64,000 nt of DNA from Paractinoplanes aksuensis. GTDB taxonomy: Bacteria; Actinomycetota; Actinomycetes; Mycobacteriales; Micromonosporaceae. The stretch is taken from positions 20,673 to 84,672 of the forward strand of contig NZ_JAMYJR010000054.1 of NCBI RefSeq assembly GCF_024137025.1, written 5' to 3'. A program made the translations under genes and the position numbers. Shown here piece by piece: positions 20,129 to 28,674 of this stretch; positions within the stretch are counted from its first letter, which is position 1; each line of letters begins with the position of its first letter. Under the pieces are notes generated by a model. That model was not told the DNA's origin. It was given only the letters and a program-made list of their open reading frames with translations, and did no database searches.

Positions 20129-21036
20129 GCGTCGTCCAACTCGAGAACGTCTCCCGCTGGTACGGCAACGTCGTCGCCGTCAACGACATCAGCATGACCC
20201 TGCAGCCGGGCGTGACCGGCCTGCTCGGCCCGAACGGCGCCGGCAAGACCACGGTGCTGCACATGATGGCCGGCTTCCTGGCCCCGTCCAAGGGCACGGT
20301 CACCATCGACAACGCGCCGACCTGGCGCAACCCGGGCATCTATCGCAGTCTGGGCCTGGTCGCCGAACGCGAGGCGGTGCACGGCTTCCTCACCGCGAAA
20401 GAGTTCGTGCTGGCCTGCGCCAAGATGCAGAAGCTGCCCGACCCGGCCGCCGCCACGAAGCGGGCCCTCGAGCTGGTCGAGATGACCAGCGCGCAGGACA
20501 GGCGGATCGACACCTTCAGCAAGGGCATGCGCCAGCGCACCCGGGTCGCCGCCTCGCTGGTCCACGAGCCGCAGGTGCTGCTGCTCGACGAGCCGTTCAA
20601 CGGCATGGACCCGCGACAGCGCGTGCACATGATGGAGCTGCTGCACCGCCTCGGCGACGAGGGCCACACGATCCTGTTCAGCTCGCACATCCTCGAAGAG
20701 GTCGAGCAGCTGTCCGGTCTGGTCCAGGTGATCGTGGCCGGTCGGCTGGCCGCCTCGGGCGACTACCGGCGCATTCGGCGGCTGATGACCAACCGGCCGC
20801 ACGTGTTCGCCGTGCAGAGCTCGGACGACCGCCGGCTCGCGGTCGCGCTGATCGGCGAGAAGTCGGTGAGCGGCATCGAGGTCGAGGCCGACGGATTGAC
20901 CGTACGCGCGTCCGACTACGGCAGTTTCACCCGTGTGCTGCCGCGCATCGCCCTCGGCGAGGGCATCCGGCTGCGCAAGCTGCTGCCGTCCGACGAGTCC
21001 CTGGAGAGCGTCTTCTCCTACCTGCTGGAGGCATGA
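20125..21036 (+). CDS. ABC transporter ATP-binding protein (second pair)
   Basis: A 303-residue ABC ATPase: Walker A GPNGAGKTT, signature FSKGMRQRTRVAASL, Walker B LLLLDEPFNGMDP, switch His in LFSSHILEEVE. It starts with GTG overlapping the permease stop (GTGA). It is about the same length as the first ATPase, and this, together with the alternating gene order, suggests duplication of an ATPase-permease unit. Confidence 0.9.
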   Translation: MSVVQLENVSRWYGNVVAVNDISMTLQPGVTGLLGPNGAGKTTVLHMMAGFLAPSKGTVTIDNAPTWRNPGIYRSLGLVAEREAVHGFLTAKEFVLACAKMQKLPDPAAATKRALELVEMTSAQDRRIDTFSKGMRQRTRVAASLVHEPQVLLLDEPFNGMDPRQRVHMMELLHRLGDEGHTILFSSHILEEVEQLSGLVQVIVAGRLAASGDYRRIRRLMTNRPHVFAVQSSDDRRLAVALIGEKSVSGIEVEADGLTVRASDYGSFTRVLPRIALGEGIRLRKLLPSDESLESVFSYLLEA

Positions 21037-21746
21037 TGTCCACGGTCGCCTACATCACCGCGCGTGGCCTGTTCGGCCGCCGGCGGGTGCTCCTGCTGCT
21101 GCCGCTGCCGTTGCTGCTGATCGGCCTGGCCGCGATCTGCAAGGCGTACGACGTCAGTCCCGACCAGTGGGGCCAGCCGGTCGTCGTCGGGCTCGGCCTG
21201 GCCGTCGTGCTGCCGGTCATCTCGCTGATCGTCGGCACCGGCGTGCTCGGCTCCGAGGTCGACGACGGCACGATCGTGCACATCCTGACCAAGCCGCTGG
21301 CCCGCCGCGACATCATCCTGGCCAAACTGCTGGTGGCGGCCGGGGTCAGCGCGGTCACGGCCGCGGTGCCGCTGTTCATCGTCGGGGCCCTGGCCAATTC
21401 CGTACGCTTCGGCCTGGCCCTCGTGGTCGGCGCGGTGGCCGGCGCCATCGCCTACTCGGCCCTGTTCCTGCTGCTGAGCCTGGTCTCCCGGCGCCCGGTG
21501 CTGCTCGGGCTGGCGTACATCCTGGTCTGGGAGGGTCTGCTGGGCCGGTTCGTCAGCGGCACCCGGGTGCTCTCGATCGAGCAGTACGTCATCACGATCG
21601 CCGACAAGATCGCGCCGACCGGCATGCTCGACGGCAAGGTCTCGGTGCCGGTCGCCGTGGTCATGAGCGTGCTCTTCGCCCTCGGCGGGACGATCTACGC
21701 GATCAACCGGCTGGGCTCGTTCAGCGTGGCCGGGGAAACCAGCTGA
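21033..21746 (+). CDS. ABC-2 type permease (second pair)
   Basis: A 237-residue membrane protein with six predicted helices (for example VLLLLPLPLLLIGLAAI and PVVVGLGLAVVLPVISLIVG). It contains the ABC-2 family segment GSEVDDGTIVHILTKPLARRD. Two overlapping ATGs (21033 and 21036) follow GGAGG; the second has the better spacing. It is the last gene of the exporter operon. Confidence 0.88.
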   Translation: MMSTVAYITARGLFGRRRVLLLLPLPLLLIGLAAICKAYDVSPDQWGQPVVVGLGLAVVLPVISLIVGTGVLGSEVDDGTIVHILTKPLARRDIILAKLLVAAGVSAVTAAVPLFIVGALANSVRFGLALVVGAVAGAIAYSALFLLLSLVSRRPVLLGLAYILVWEGLLGRFVSGTRVLSIEQYVITIADKIAPTGMLDGKVSVPVAVVMSVLFALGGTIYAINRLGSFSVAGETS

Positions 21747-21812
21747 CGGGCCCAGTCACTTCTGGCCGATCGGCCTGCTGCGGACAGTGACCGGGGTGGC
21801 TTGGATCACTTC

Positions 21813-22376
21813 ATGACGCAGCCCGCGCAGGCCCCGATCGACGAAACGCCGGTCCCCGCACGGCCCAGTCGATGGCCGTGGGTGGCCGGCGTTCTTGTCG
21901 TCCTGCTGGCCGGGGCGGGGGTCTACTGGTTCGTGCTGCGCGACGACGCCGGCGTCCCGCAGACCGTGACGACCTCGGGCGGCCAGCTCAACCAGGCGGT
22001 CGAGGACGGCGAGTTCGTCTTCACCGTCTCGGCCGTGCGCTGCGGCCTGCCCCGGGTCGGCGACGAGTTCGTCGACCTCGAGCCGCAGGGCTCCTACTGC
22101 CTGGTCGACGTACTGGTGAAGAACGGCGGGACGACGCCCGAGTACTTCGACAGCACGTCCCAGAAGGCGTACGACGCGGCGGGGGCCGAGTTCGGCACGG
22201 ACATGCAGGCCGAGGTCTTCGTCAACACCGACGCCCAGAACTTCCTCGATCAGATCAATCCGGGCCGCCAGGTCAAGGGAACGCTGGTCTTCGACGTGCC
22301 GGCGACGACCAGTCTCGTGTCGGTGGTGCTGCACGAGTCGTTCTCCTCGCCCGGCGCCCGGATCGCGGTGCGCTAG
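21813..22376 (+). CDS. Membrane-anchored DUF4352-like extracellular protein
   Basis: A 187-residue protein with a short cytoplasmic tail, one membrane helix (WPWVAGVLVVLLAGAGVYWFVL, about residues 25-46) and an external beta-rich domain. The domain has the DUF4352 pattern (FTVSAVRCG...YCLVDVLVKNGG, then F-D near the C-terminus). Two external Cys residues may form a disulfide. ATG 21813 is favoured over TTG 21801. It is convergent with the GH26-like gene, overlapping it by 4 nt. The function of the family is unknown. Confidence 0.75.
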   Translation: MTQPAQAPIDETPVPARPSRWPWVAGVLVVLLAGAGVYWFVLRDDAGVPQTVTTSGGQLNQAVEDGEFVFTVSAVRCGLPRVGDEFVDLEPQGSYCLVDVLVKNGGTTPEYFDSTSQKAYDAAGAEFGTDMQAEVFVNTDAQNFLDQINPGRQVKGTLVFDVPATTSLVSVVLHESFSSPGARIAVR

Positions 22377-23773
22377 CGCCGCGGCGTGACCGCCACCTGG
22401 AAGATGGGCAGCCGGCCGAGCTGGCGGTAGGCGTGCAGGGCGGCCGGCGTGCTGTCGACCGACGAGTCCTGCCCCTTCTGGTTGCTCGGCGTCTCGAACT
22501 GCACCATCGCCTTGATCCGCGGGAACTGCCGGATGTCGGTGCCCAGCCGGCGGTAGAACTCGGCCTTGTACCTCGGGTTGCGCTTGGACGACCAGACGCC
22601 CCACTCGGCCAGCATCAACGGCTTGCGCGGGTGCCGGGCGGTGGCCCAGTTGTAGAAGCCGGGCCAGGCCCGCTTGCCCTCGAGCCGCCGGTTGAAGACC
22701 TCGGAGAACCGGCCGTGGCCGTACCCGGGGTCGCTGTAGGCGTACGTGTCGAGGCCGATCCAGTCGACCACGTCGTCGCCCGGGTACATCTGGGTGAACC
22801 AGCTCTTCTGGGCGTGCGGCACGTAGGTCATGTGCACCAGCACGCTCACCACGTTGTCGGCGCCCTTGGCCCGCAGCCGCTTGATGACGTGCCGGTACAT
22901 GGCGGCGTAGTCGCGCGCGGTGTAGCCGGAGCCGGCCTTCTCGCGGACGTCGTTCTCACCCTCGTGGTGGACGGCGAAGAAGAACTGCTCGGGGAAGTTC
23001 TTCTTGATGTGCACGGCCAGCCGGTCGATGAAGGCGTCGGTCCGCCGGTCGCCGCGGGCGATCTTGGCCCACGAGGCCGACTCGGGCTTCCAGTTGAGGA
23101 ACAGGATGCGCCGCTGACCGGGCTGGTGCGCGATCTTGATCTCTTGCTCGGTCGGGAAGAGCTGACGCGTGCCGCCGTGGTACGCGTGGTAGATCGCCTG
23201 GTGCCGGCCGGTCTTGCGCTCGAACCGGGCCAGGGCCGAGGCGCCACGGCTCTCGGTGTGCGCGCCCGGGGCCACTCCCCACAGGATGCCGCAGGTGGGC
23301 ACCAGGTTGTGGCCGGTGTGGCACCGCCCGCCCCGGTGCGGCGGCGCGACCGCCAGGTCAGGCAATTGGGCGACCGGCGCCCGGCGGGCCAGGGCCGCCG
23401 GATCGTTCGGCCCGGCCGAGGTCGCCGTGGGCGGCAACGCGACCCCGCCGGCCCGCGCAGCGGCCGCCGCCGACGACGCTGCGGCCGAGGCCGAGGTCGC
23501 TGCGGACGACGCCGACGAGCCGGGCGCCGCGGAGGAGCCGGCCGCCGAGGGCGGCTGCCCCGGGGCGAGGGCGCCGGGGACACCGGGCTGCTCGGCCGCC
23601 GGCGTCAGGAAGGGCAGAGAGACAGTCGGGTCGCCGGATGTATCGACCGGCTGAGCGATCTGACTCACGCCGCCGGTCCAGGCCCAGGCGAGCGTGGCGG
23701 CGACAAAAAGGGCGAGGGCCGTGGGGACGGCCGCCAGGGAAACTAGCCGGTTACGGCGGGGACGACGACTCAC
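22373..23773 (-). CDS. Secreted GH26-like glycoside hydrolase
   Basis: A 466-residue protein with an N-terminal Arg-rich segment and hydrophobic signal or anchor (LVSLAAVPTALALFVAATLAW), a 60-residue Ser/Ala-rich linker (about 60-115) and a (beta/alpha)8 domain of GH26 type. E271 in HHEGEND is the candidate acid/base and E390 in LAEWGVW the candidate nucleophile. GH26 enzymes are mainly beta-mannanases; the substrate here may be the polysaccharide made by the divergent cluster. GTG 23773 is chosen because a -10 (AATACT) ends 8 nt upstream, making the message leaderless; the open frame to 23956 would cross both promoters. A second GH26-like protein closes the divergent operon at 33010. Confidence 0.83.
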   Translation of the reverse strand: MSRRPRRNRLVSLAAVPTALALFVAATLAWAWTGGVSQIAQPVDTSGDPTVSLPFLTPAAEQPGVPGALAPGQPPSAAGSSAAPGSSASSAATSASAAASSAAAAARAGGVALPPTATSAGPNDPAALARRAPVAQLPDLAVAPPHRGGRCHTGHNLVPTCGILWGVAPGAHTESRGASALARFERKTGRHQAIYHAYHGGTRQLFPTEQEIKIAHQPGQRRILFLNWKPESASWAKIARGDRRTDAFIDRLAVHIKKNFPEQFFFAVHHEGENDVREKAGSGYTARDYAAMYRHVIKRLRAKGADNVVSVLVHMTYVPHAQKSWFTQMYPGDDVVDWIGLDTYAYSDPGYGHGRFSEVFNRRLEGKRAWPGFYNWATARHPRKPLMLAEWGVWSSKRNPRYKAEFYRRLGTDIRQFPRIKAMVQFETPSNQKGQDSSVDSTPAALHAYRQLGRLPIFQVAVTPRR

Positions 23774-23781
23774 GATCAGCC

Positions 23782-23814
23782 AGTATTGTGACAAAGGTCC
23801 GTTTTGTCTAATAC
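23782..23814. promoter_or_regulatory. Overlapping divergent promoters of the GH26 gene and the polysaccharide operon
   Basis: Plus strand: TTGTGA (23786-23791), 17 nt, TAATAC (23809-23814). Minus strand: TTAGAC (23806-23811), 18 nt, AATACT (23782-23787). Each -10 overlaps the other promoter's -35, so only one polymerase can bind at a time. Hexamers and spacing are seen in the sequence; promoter activity is inferred. Confidence 0.65.
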
Positions 23815-23903
23815 CTGATGGGAATTGGCGAGGGAGACCCGTCTCGACCACGATCAGCGGGGCTGAGAAACTGTCCCCTAATCGGCCGCAGGGGGATACG
23901 GAA

Positions 23904-25424
23904 GTGAATGGTTCGGTGCTGCCCGAGGACGTGCTGCGCGACGCTCCGTCGTACACCCCGCACCCGCATGAGCTGGCGGATCTGGAACTCCTGCTCTCCG
24001 GCGCCTACGCGCCGCTGACCGGATTCCTGGGCCGCGACGATCTGCATGCGCTGCGGCGACGGGGACGACTCGCCGACGGCACTCCGTGGCCGGTCGCGGT
24101 CACCTTGGAGATTCCCGACGACATCGCCACGCGGCTGGTCCTGGCGGACCCGCTGCACCGCACGATCATCCTGACCGACCCCGAGGGCGCGCCGGTGGCC
24201 GCGCTCGAGGTCACCGACGCCTGGCCCACGGCCGAGCGCCGCTACGGCGTGGGCGGCACGGTGCGCCGGATGGGCGACGGCGGGCACGGCCCGTTCCAGC
24301 GCCTTCGCCGTACGCCCGAAGAGGTCCGGGCCCTGCTGCCCCCGGGCCGGGTGCTCGGGGTGATCGCCGACCGCCCGCTGCACCGCCCGCAGCTGGCCCA
24401 GATCGCGCACGCGGCCCGCACCCTGGGCGCCCACCTGCTGATCATGATTCCGGTCAGCGGTCCCGGCCCCGACGGCCTGCCGCCCGAGGCGCTGGTGCGG
24501 GCGGTCTTCGCGGCCCGCGACCGGATGCCCCCGGCCACGATCGTCGCCGTCCCGCTGCTGACCCGGGGCGACGAGATGCGCGACGCCCTGCTGCGGGCCC
24601 GGGTCGCCGGCTCCTACGGCGTCACCCACGTGCTGTCCACGGGCGACATGCTGTCGGGCGGGAACGTCCGCGTGCTCGTGCCGCGCGATCTCGCGTACGA
24701 CAACCGTGACGGTCAGTGGCGCGGGCGCGACGACATCCCGCACCGCAACCGCCGCCTGGCCATGACCCCGGCCGAGATCGACGACCTGCTCGACCGCGGC
24801 TTCCCGCTGCCCGAGTGGCACACTCCCCCGGCCGTGGCCAAAGAGCTGGTCCGGGCCCGACCGCCGCGCCGCCACCGCGGCCTGGTCGTCTTCTTCACCG
24901 GCTTCTCGGGCTCGGGCAAGTCGACGATCGCCCGCGGGCTGGCCGACTCCCTGCGCGAGTCCGGCGAGCGCACGATCACGCTGCTCGACGGCGACGTGGT
25001 GCGGCGCGAGCTCTCGGCCGGGCTCGGCTTCAGCAAGGCCGACCGGGACGCCAACGTCCGCCGGATCGGCTGGGTCGCGGCCGAGGTCGGCCGGCACCGG
25101 GGCATGGCCGTGGCCTGCCCGATCGCCCCCTACGAGAGCGCCCGGGCGGCCGTCCGGGCCATGGCCGTCGAGGCCGGGGCCGGCTTCGTGCTGGTGCACG
25201 TCAACACGCCGCTCGAGGTGTGCGAGCAGCGCGACCGCAAGGGCCTCTACGCCCGCGCCCGGGCCGGTCAGCTGCGCGGCATGACCGGCATCGACGACCC
25301 GTACGAGGAGCCGGCCGACGCCGAACTGGCCATCGACACCACGACCATCACGGTGCCCGAGGCCATCGAAATCGTCGTCGCCTATCTGATCGAGCACGGA
25401 TGGGTGGAGCCGAAAATGCAGTAA
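23904..25424 (+). CDS. cysC: APS kinase with degenerate ATP sulfurylase-like domain
   Basis: A 506-residue two-domain protein. The C-terminal APS kinase (from about residue 325) is complete: P-loop GFSGSGKST, LDGDVVRRELSAGLGFSKADRD, CPIAPYESAR, RDRKGLYARARAG and GIDDPYEEP. It makes PAPS, the sulfate donor for the sulfotransferases of this cluster. The N-terminal part has the ATP sulfurylase fold (ELLLSGAYAPLTGFLG), but the nucleotide motif QxRNPxHxxH is replaced by IADRPLHRPQ (about residue 153) and GRDHAG is not found, so sulfurylase activity is doubtful. GTG 23904 follows a GGGGGA site. It is the first gene of the polysaccharide operon. Confidence 0.88.
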   Translation: MNGSVLPEDVLRDAPSYTPHPHELADLELLLSGAYAPLTGFLGRDDLHALRRRGRLADGTPWPVAVTLEIPDDIATRLVLADPLHRTIILTDPEGAPVAALEVTDAWPTAERRYGVGGTVRRMGDGGHGPFQRLRRTPEEVRALLPPGRVLGVIADRPLHRPQLAQIAHAARTLGAHLLIMIPVSGPGPDGLPPEALVRAVFAARDRMPPATIVAVPLLTRGDEMRDALLRARVAGSYGVTHVLSTGDMLSGGNVRVLVPRDLAYDNRDGQWRGRDDIPHRNRRLAMTPAEIDDLLDRGFPLPEWHTPPAVAKELVRARPPRRHRGLVVFFTGFSGSGKSTIARGLADSLRESGERTITLLDGDVVRRELSAGLGFSKADRDANVRRIGWVAAEVGRHRGMAVACPIAPYESARAAVRAMAVEAGAGFVLVHVNTPLEVCEQRDRKGLYARARAGQLRGMTGIDDPYEEPADAELAIDTTTITVPEAIEIVVAYLIEHGWVEPKMQ

Positions 25425-25425
25425 G

Positions 25426-25527
25426 CCATCACGTCGGCGGGAGTGAGCCGTTTACCCCCTCGGGGGCGAAACGCCCGATAAGAAGCACGTTCTCACTCCA
25501 CCCCCGAAAGGGCCGCCAACCGATGGA
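25426..25527 (+). promoter_or_regulatory. Structured leader before the Wzz-like gene
   Basis: The 98-nt gap can fold into nested helices: CCATC near 25427 with GATGG at the start codon, GGCGG with CCGCC (25513-25517), GGAGTGAG (25440-25447) with CTCACTCC (25492-25499), and inside these GGGCG-AAA-CGCCC (25464-25476). The outer helices would cover the ribosome site GAAAGGG and the ATG. It matches no riboswitch class that I can recall. The pairing is seen; a regulatory role is inferred. Confidence 0.45.
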
Positions 25528-27304
25528 AGCGTCTCGCCCGGCCGATGTCACGCACTATCTCGGCGTGTTCCGCCGCCACTGGTGGATCGCGCTGCTCGCG
25601 ACGGGCGCCGGGCTGGGGGCGGGCGCCGGCCTGACCTCGGCCATGCCGAAGGTCTACCAGTCCTCCACGGCCGTGCTCGTGTCGGCCGTCGACCAGGACA
25701 CCAACGCCCAGGGTGGTCGCACCAAGGGCATGGTCAACCTGGACACCGAGGCCCAGCTGGTCGGCTCGGGCACGGTCGCGGCCAAGGCGGCAGCTCTGCT
25801 GCGCAGCTCGCGCTCGCCGGTCGAGCTGGCCCGCGACGTATCGGTCGAGGTGCCGGCCAACACCACGGTCCTCATGGTCACGTTCAAGGCCGGGGTGCCC
25901 GCGGAGGCCCAGGCCGGTTCGCACGCGTTCGCCGAGGCGTACCTGCGCAACCGCGAGGAGACCGCCCAGAACGGCCTGAACCAGCAGATCAGGACGCTGT
26001 CGGCCAAGATCCGCCAGCTGACCACGACGCTCGGCGGGATCAACGCCCGGCTGGCCCGCGCGACCCGGGGCAGCTCGGACGAGAGCAACCTGATGAGCCT
26101 GCGGCAGAACTCGCAGAACCAGCTCAACGGCATGACCGGCAAGCTCAACGAGCTGACCACGACCACGATCGGCGCGGGCAGCATCATCGACGACGCCCGC
26201 CTGCCCGACCAGCCGGTCAGCCCGAACCCGATGATCAACCTGGCCACCGGCGGCATGCTCGGCCTGCTGCTCGGTCTCGGCCTGGCCTTCGTGCGGGAAC
26301 GGTACGACCGCCGCCTGCGCTCGGCCGCCGACGTGCGCGACCGCGGCCGCATGCACGTGCTGGCCGCCCTCGACGAGCGCACCACCCCGCACTTCGACGA
26401 CGTGCTGCAGCCCTACGGCGCCGGCGGCCGGATCTTCAACCGGCTCCGCAACGAGGTGCTGGCCACCCTGCCCCAGGGCGATCAGGTCATCGTGGTCACC
26501 GGAGCCAGCCGGGGCTCGGCCAGCACGCTGGTCGCGGCCAACCTGGCCGCGGCCCTGGCCCGTACCGGAAGCGACGTCGTGCTCATCGGCGCTCACCTGC
26601 CGGACAGCGTCGTGGACGCCGCGCCGCTGGCCCGCATGCTCGGCGTGTCGGCCGTGCCGGGCCTGTCCGACCTGCTGGCGGGCCGGGTCGGCCTGGCCCG
26701 GGCGTTGCAGCGGACCCCGCGCATCCCGTCGCTGCGGGTCATCACCACCGGCGGCGCCGCCACCGCGGCCGGGCTGATGCAGTCGCAGCGGCTGCGGGAC
26801 ACGCTCGACGCGCTGCGCCGGCAGGGCGGCTACGTCGTGATCGAGGCGCCGTCCACGGCCAGCAGCGCCGACGCGCAGAGCCTGGCCAGCCTGGCCGACG
26901 CGGCCATCCTCGCCGTCGAGCTGCGCCGGGCCCGCCGCCCCGCCCTGCTCGACGCGGCCGAGCAGCTGCGCCGGGTCGGCACCCCGCTGCTGGGCGCGGT
27001 CGTGCTGCCGCGGCTGTCGAACCTGCGCGTGGCCGAACCGATGGGCCCGGCCGTGACGCTGAGCCCGCCGGCGCCGGCCCGGACCCCGTCGCCCGGGCCG
27101 CGGCCGGACGAGACCGCTGTGCTCGACCGCGACCTGATGCAGCCCCAGCGCTTCCCGACCAACACCATCTCGACCGGTGACAAGTCGGCCCAGCAGGTGC
27201 GCCAGCGGGTCGCCGACAGCGCCGAGGAGATCACCGCGGTGATCGACATGTCGGCCGTGGACAGCTCCGAGGTGACCCGGACGCAGGACGGCGACACGAA
27301 GTGA
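25523..27304 (+). CDS. Wzz-like chain length regulator with degenerate BY-kinase domain
   Basis: A 593-residue membrane protein. It has a Wzz domain with a first helix at about residues 20-40 (WWIALLATGAGLGAGAGL), a periplasmic-type coiled region (about 130-215) with the PNP-type motif PVSPNPM, and a second helix at about 235-255. A cytoplasmic MinD/BY-kinase fold follows (about 290-500). The ATP site is lost: Walker A reads TGASRGSASTL, without the GK[ST], Walker A' is LIGAHLP instead of LIDADLR, and Walker B is VVIEAPS. There is no C-terminal Tyr cluster; the tail is Pro-rich. It therefore probably controls chain length without tyrosine kinase activity. Its stop overlaps the polymerase start. 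Confidence 0.85.
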   Translation: MEASRPADVTHYLGVFRRHWWIALLATGAGLGAGAGLTSAMPKVYQSSTAVLVSAVDQDTNAQGGRTKGMVNLDTEAQLVGSGTVAAKAAALLRSSRSPVELARDVSVEVPANTTVLMVTFKAGVPAEAQAGSHAFAEAYLRNREETAQNGLNQQIRTLSAKIRQLTTTLGGINARLARATRGSSDESNLMSLRQNSQNQLNGMTGKLNELTTTTIGAGSIIDDARLPDQPVSPNPMINLATGGMLGLLLGLGLAFVRERYDRRLRSAADVRDRGRMHVLAALDERTTPHFDDVLQPYGAGGRIFNRLRNEVLATLPQGDQVIVVTGASRGSASTLVAANLAAALARTGSDVVLIGAHLPDSVVDAAPLARMLGVSAVPGLSDLLAGRVGLARALQRTPRIPSLRVITTGGAATAAGLMQSQRLRDTLDALRRQGGYVVIEAPSTASSADAQSLASLADAAILAVELRRARRPALLDAAEQLRRVGTPLLGAVVLPRLSNLRVAEPMGPAVTLSPPAPARTPSPGPRPDETAVLDRDLMQPQRFPTNTISTGDKSAQQVRQRVADSAEEITAVIDMSAVDSSEVTRTQDGDTK

Positions 27305-28674
27305 CGGCCGTGCCTCAGGCCCCAGCCCCCGTGGCTGGCGGCCCGGCACACGGCGCCCATCGGAACGTGAGCCTGCCGGCCTGGCCGGTGGCGAGCATCC
27401 TGGCCTTCTATCCGATCTGGTGGGCGCTCGGCCTGGGCGTGCTGATCTTCGCGCTGATGGCCGTGCCGATGCTGTTCCTGCTGATCCGCCGGCGCGCCGC
27501 CGGTCGCCCTCTGCGCCTCCCACCCGGTTTCGCGTGGTGGGTGATCTTCCTGGTGGCCGTCGTGGTCAGCATCGGCGCGCTCGGGGCCGACCCGGCCGGC
27601 ACGGTGGCCGGGCACGCCACGGGCCGCCTGCTGCCGGCCGGTTACAAGGCCCTGATGTACGCCGCCCTGACCGTGCTGCTGGTCTATGCCGGCAACCTGA
27701 CCGAGGCCGAGCTGCCCAAGCGCCGCCTGGTCAAGTTGCTCGGCTGGCTGTTCGTGGTGACCGTCCTCGGCGGCCTGCTGGGCATGGTGGCCGGTAACTT
27801 CGAGTTCACCTCGCCGGTCGAGTGGCTGCTGCCCGGCAGCATCCGGAACAAGGGCTTCGTCCAGTCGCTGGTCCACCCGTACGCCGCCCAGATCATGGAC
27901 ATCGTCGGCGACAGCCAGCCCCGCCCGGCCGCGCCCTGGGGTTACACGAACACCTGGGGCAACAACTTCTGCCTGCTCGCGGGCTGGCTCGTCGTGGCCG
28001 CCTGGCAATACGGCGGGGGCAAGGCCAGGTTCTGGGCCGTCGTCTGCCTCGTCGTCTCGATCGCGCCCGCGGTGTTCTCGCTCAACCGCGGCCTGTGGAT
28101 CGGCGTCGGCGTGCTCGTCGTCTACGTCGCCGTCCGCTACGTGCTGGCCGGCAAGCTGTGGATCCTGGGCGCGGTCGTGCTGGCCGGGGCCATGCTGGCC
28201 GTGTCGCTGGTGGCCACGCCGCTCGGCACGGTGGTCGGCGCCCGGCTCGACAACGGCAAGTCCAACGGTGTGCGCTCGTTCCTGATCGAGCGCGCCCTGG
28301 ACGGCTTCCAGGGCTCACCGGTGATCGGCTACGGCGGCACCCGCAACACGCTGGGCGGCCGCAACTCGATCACGGTGGGTGAGAGCGCGGGCTGCGAGCG
28401 CTGCGGCAACTTCACCGTCGGGGGCAACGGCCAGTTGTGGCAGCTGCTCTTCGCCCACGGCACGGTGGGCACGGCCGGATATCTGGGCTTCTTCGCGTAC
28501 GGCCTGTGGCGGTTCCGCCGTGACCGGAGCGCCATCGGGGTGGCCGCGTCGGGAGCGATCGTCACCTCGTTCTCGGCCATGCTCTGGTACAACTCGCTGG
28601 TCACCCCCCTGGCCTTCATGGTTCTGGCGTTTGCGCTGCTCTGGCGCAACTCAACCGAGGGGGAAACGACATGA
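27301..28674 (+). CDS. O-antigen polymerase/ligase-like membrane protein (Wzy type)
   Basis: A 457-residue protein with about ten to twelve predicted membrane helices and one large external loop (about residues 320-375, containing GYGGTRNTLGGRNS and two Cys). This is the layout of the Wzy_C/O-antigen ligase family, which polymerises or ligates lipid-linked repeat units. It starts with GTG overlapping the Wzz stop (GTGA). With Wzz-like and Wzx-like proteins in the same operon, a Wzx/Wzy-dependent pathway is the natural reading. Primary sequence conservation in this family is low, so the call rests on topology and context. Confidence 0.82.
   Translation: MTAVPQAPAPVAGGPAHGAHRNVSLPAWPVASILAFYPIWWALGLGVLIFALMAVPMLFLLIRRRAAGRPLRLPPGFAWWVIFLVAVVVSIGALGADPAGTVAGHATGRLLPAGYKALMYAALTVLLVYAGNLTEAELPKRRLVKLLGWLFVVTVLGGLLGMVAGNFEFTSPVEWLLPGSIRNKGFVQSLVHPYAAQIMDIVGDSQPRPAAPWGYTNTWGNNFCLLAGWLVVAAWQYGGGKARFWAVVCLVVSIAPAVFSLNRGLWIGVGVLVVYVAVRYVLAGKLWILGAVVLAGAMLAVSLVATPLGTVVGARLDNGKSNGVRSFLIERALDGFQGSPVIGYGGTRNTLGGRNSITVGESAGCERCGNFTVGGNGQLWQLLFAHGTVGTAGYLGFFAYGLWRFRRDRSAIGVAASGAIVTSFSAMLWYNSLVTPLAFMVLAFALLWRNSTEGETT

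Noticed and set aside
23774..23956. N-terminal extension of the GH26-like gene
   Set aside because: It would run through both overlapping promoters and put 61 polar residues before the signal segment.
25426..25522. c-di-GMP riboswitch before the Wzz-like gene
   Set aside because: Tempting in a polysaccharide cluster, but the GEMM core motifs are absent.
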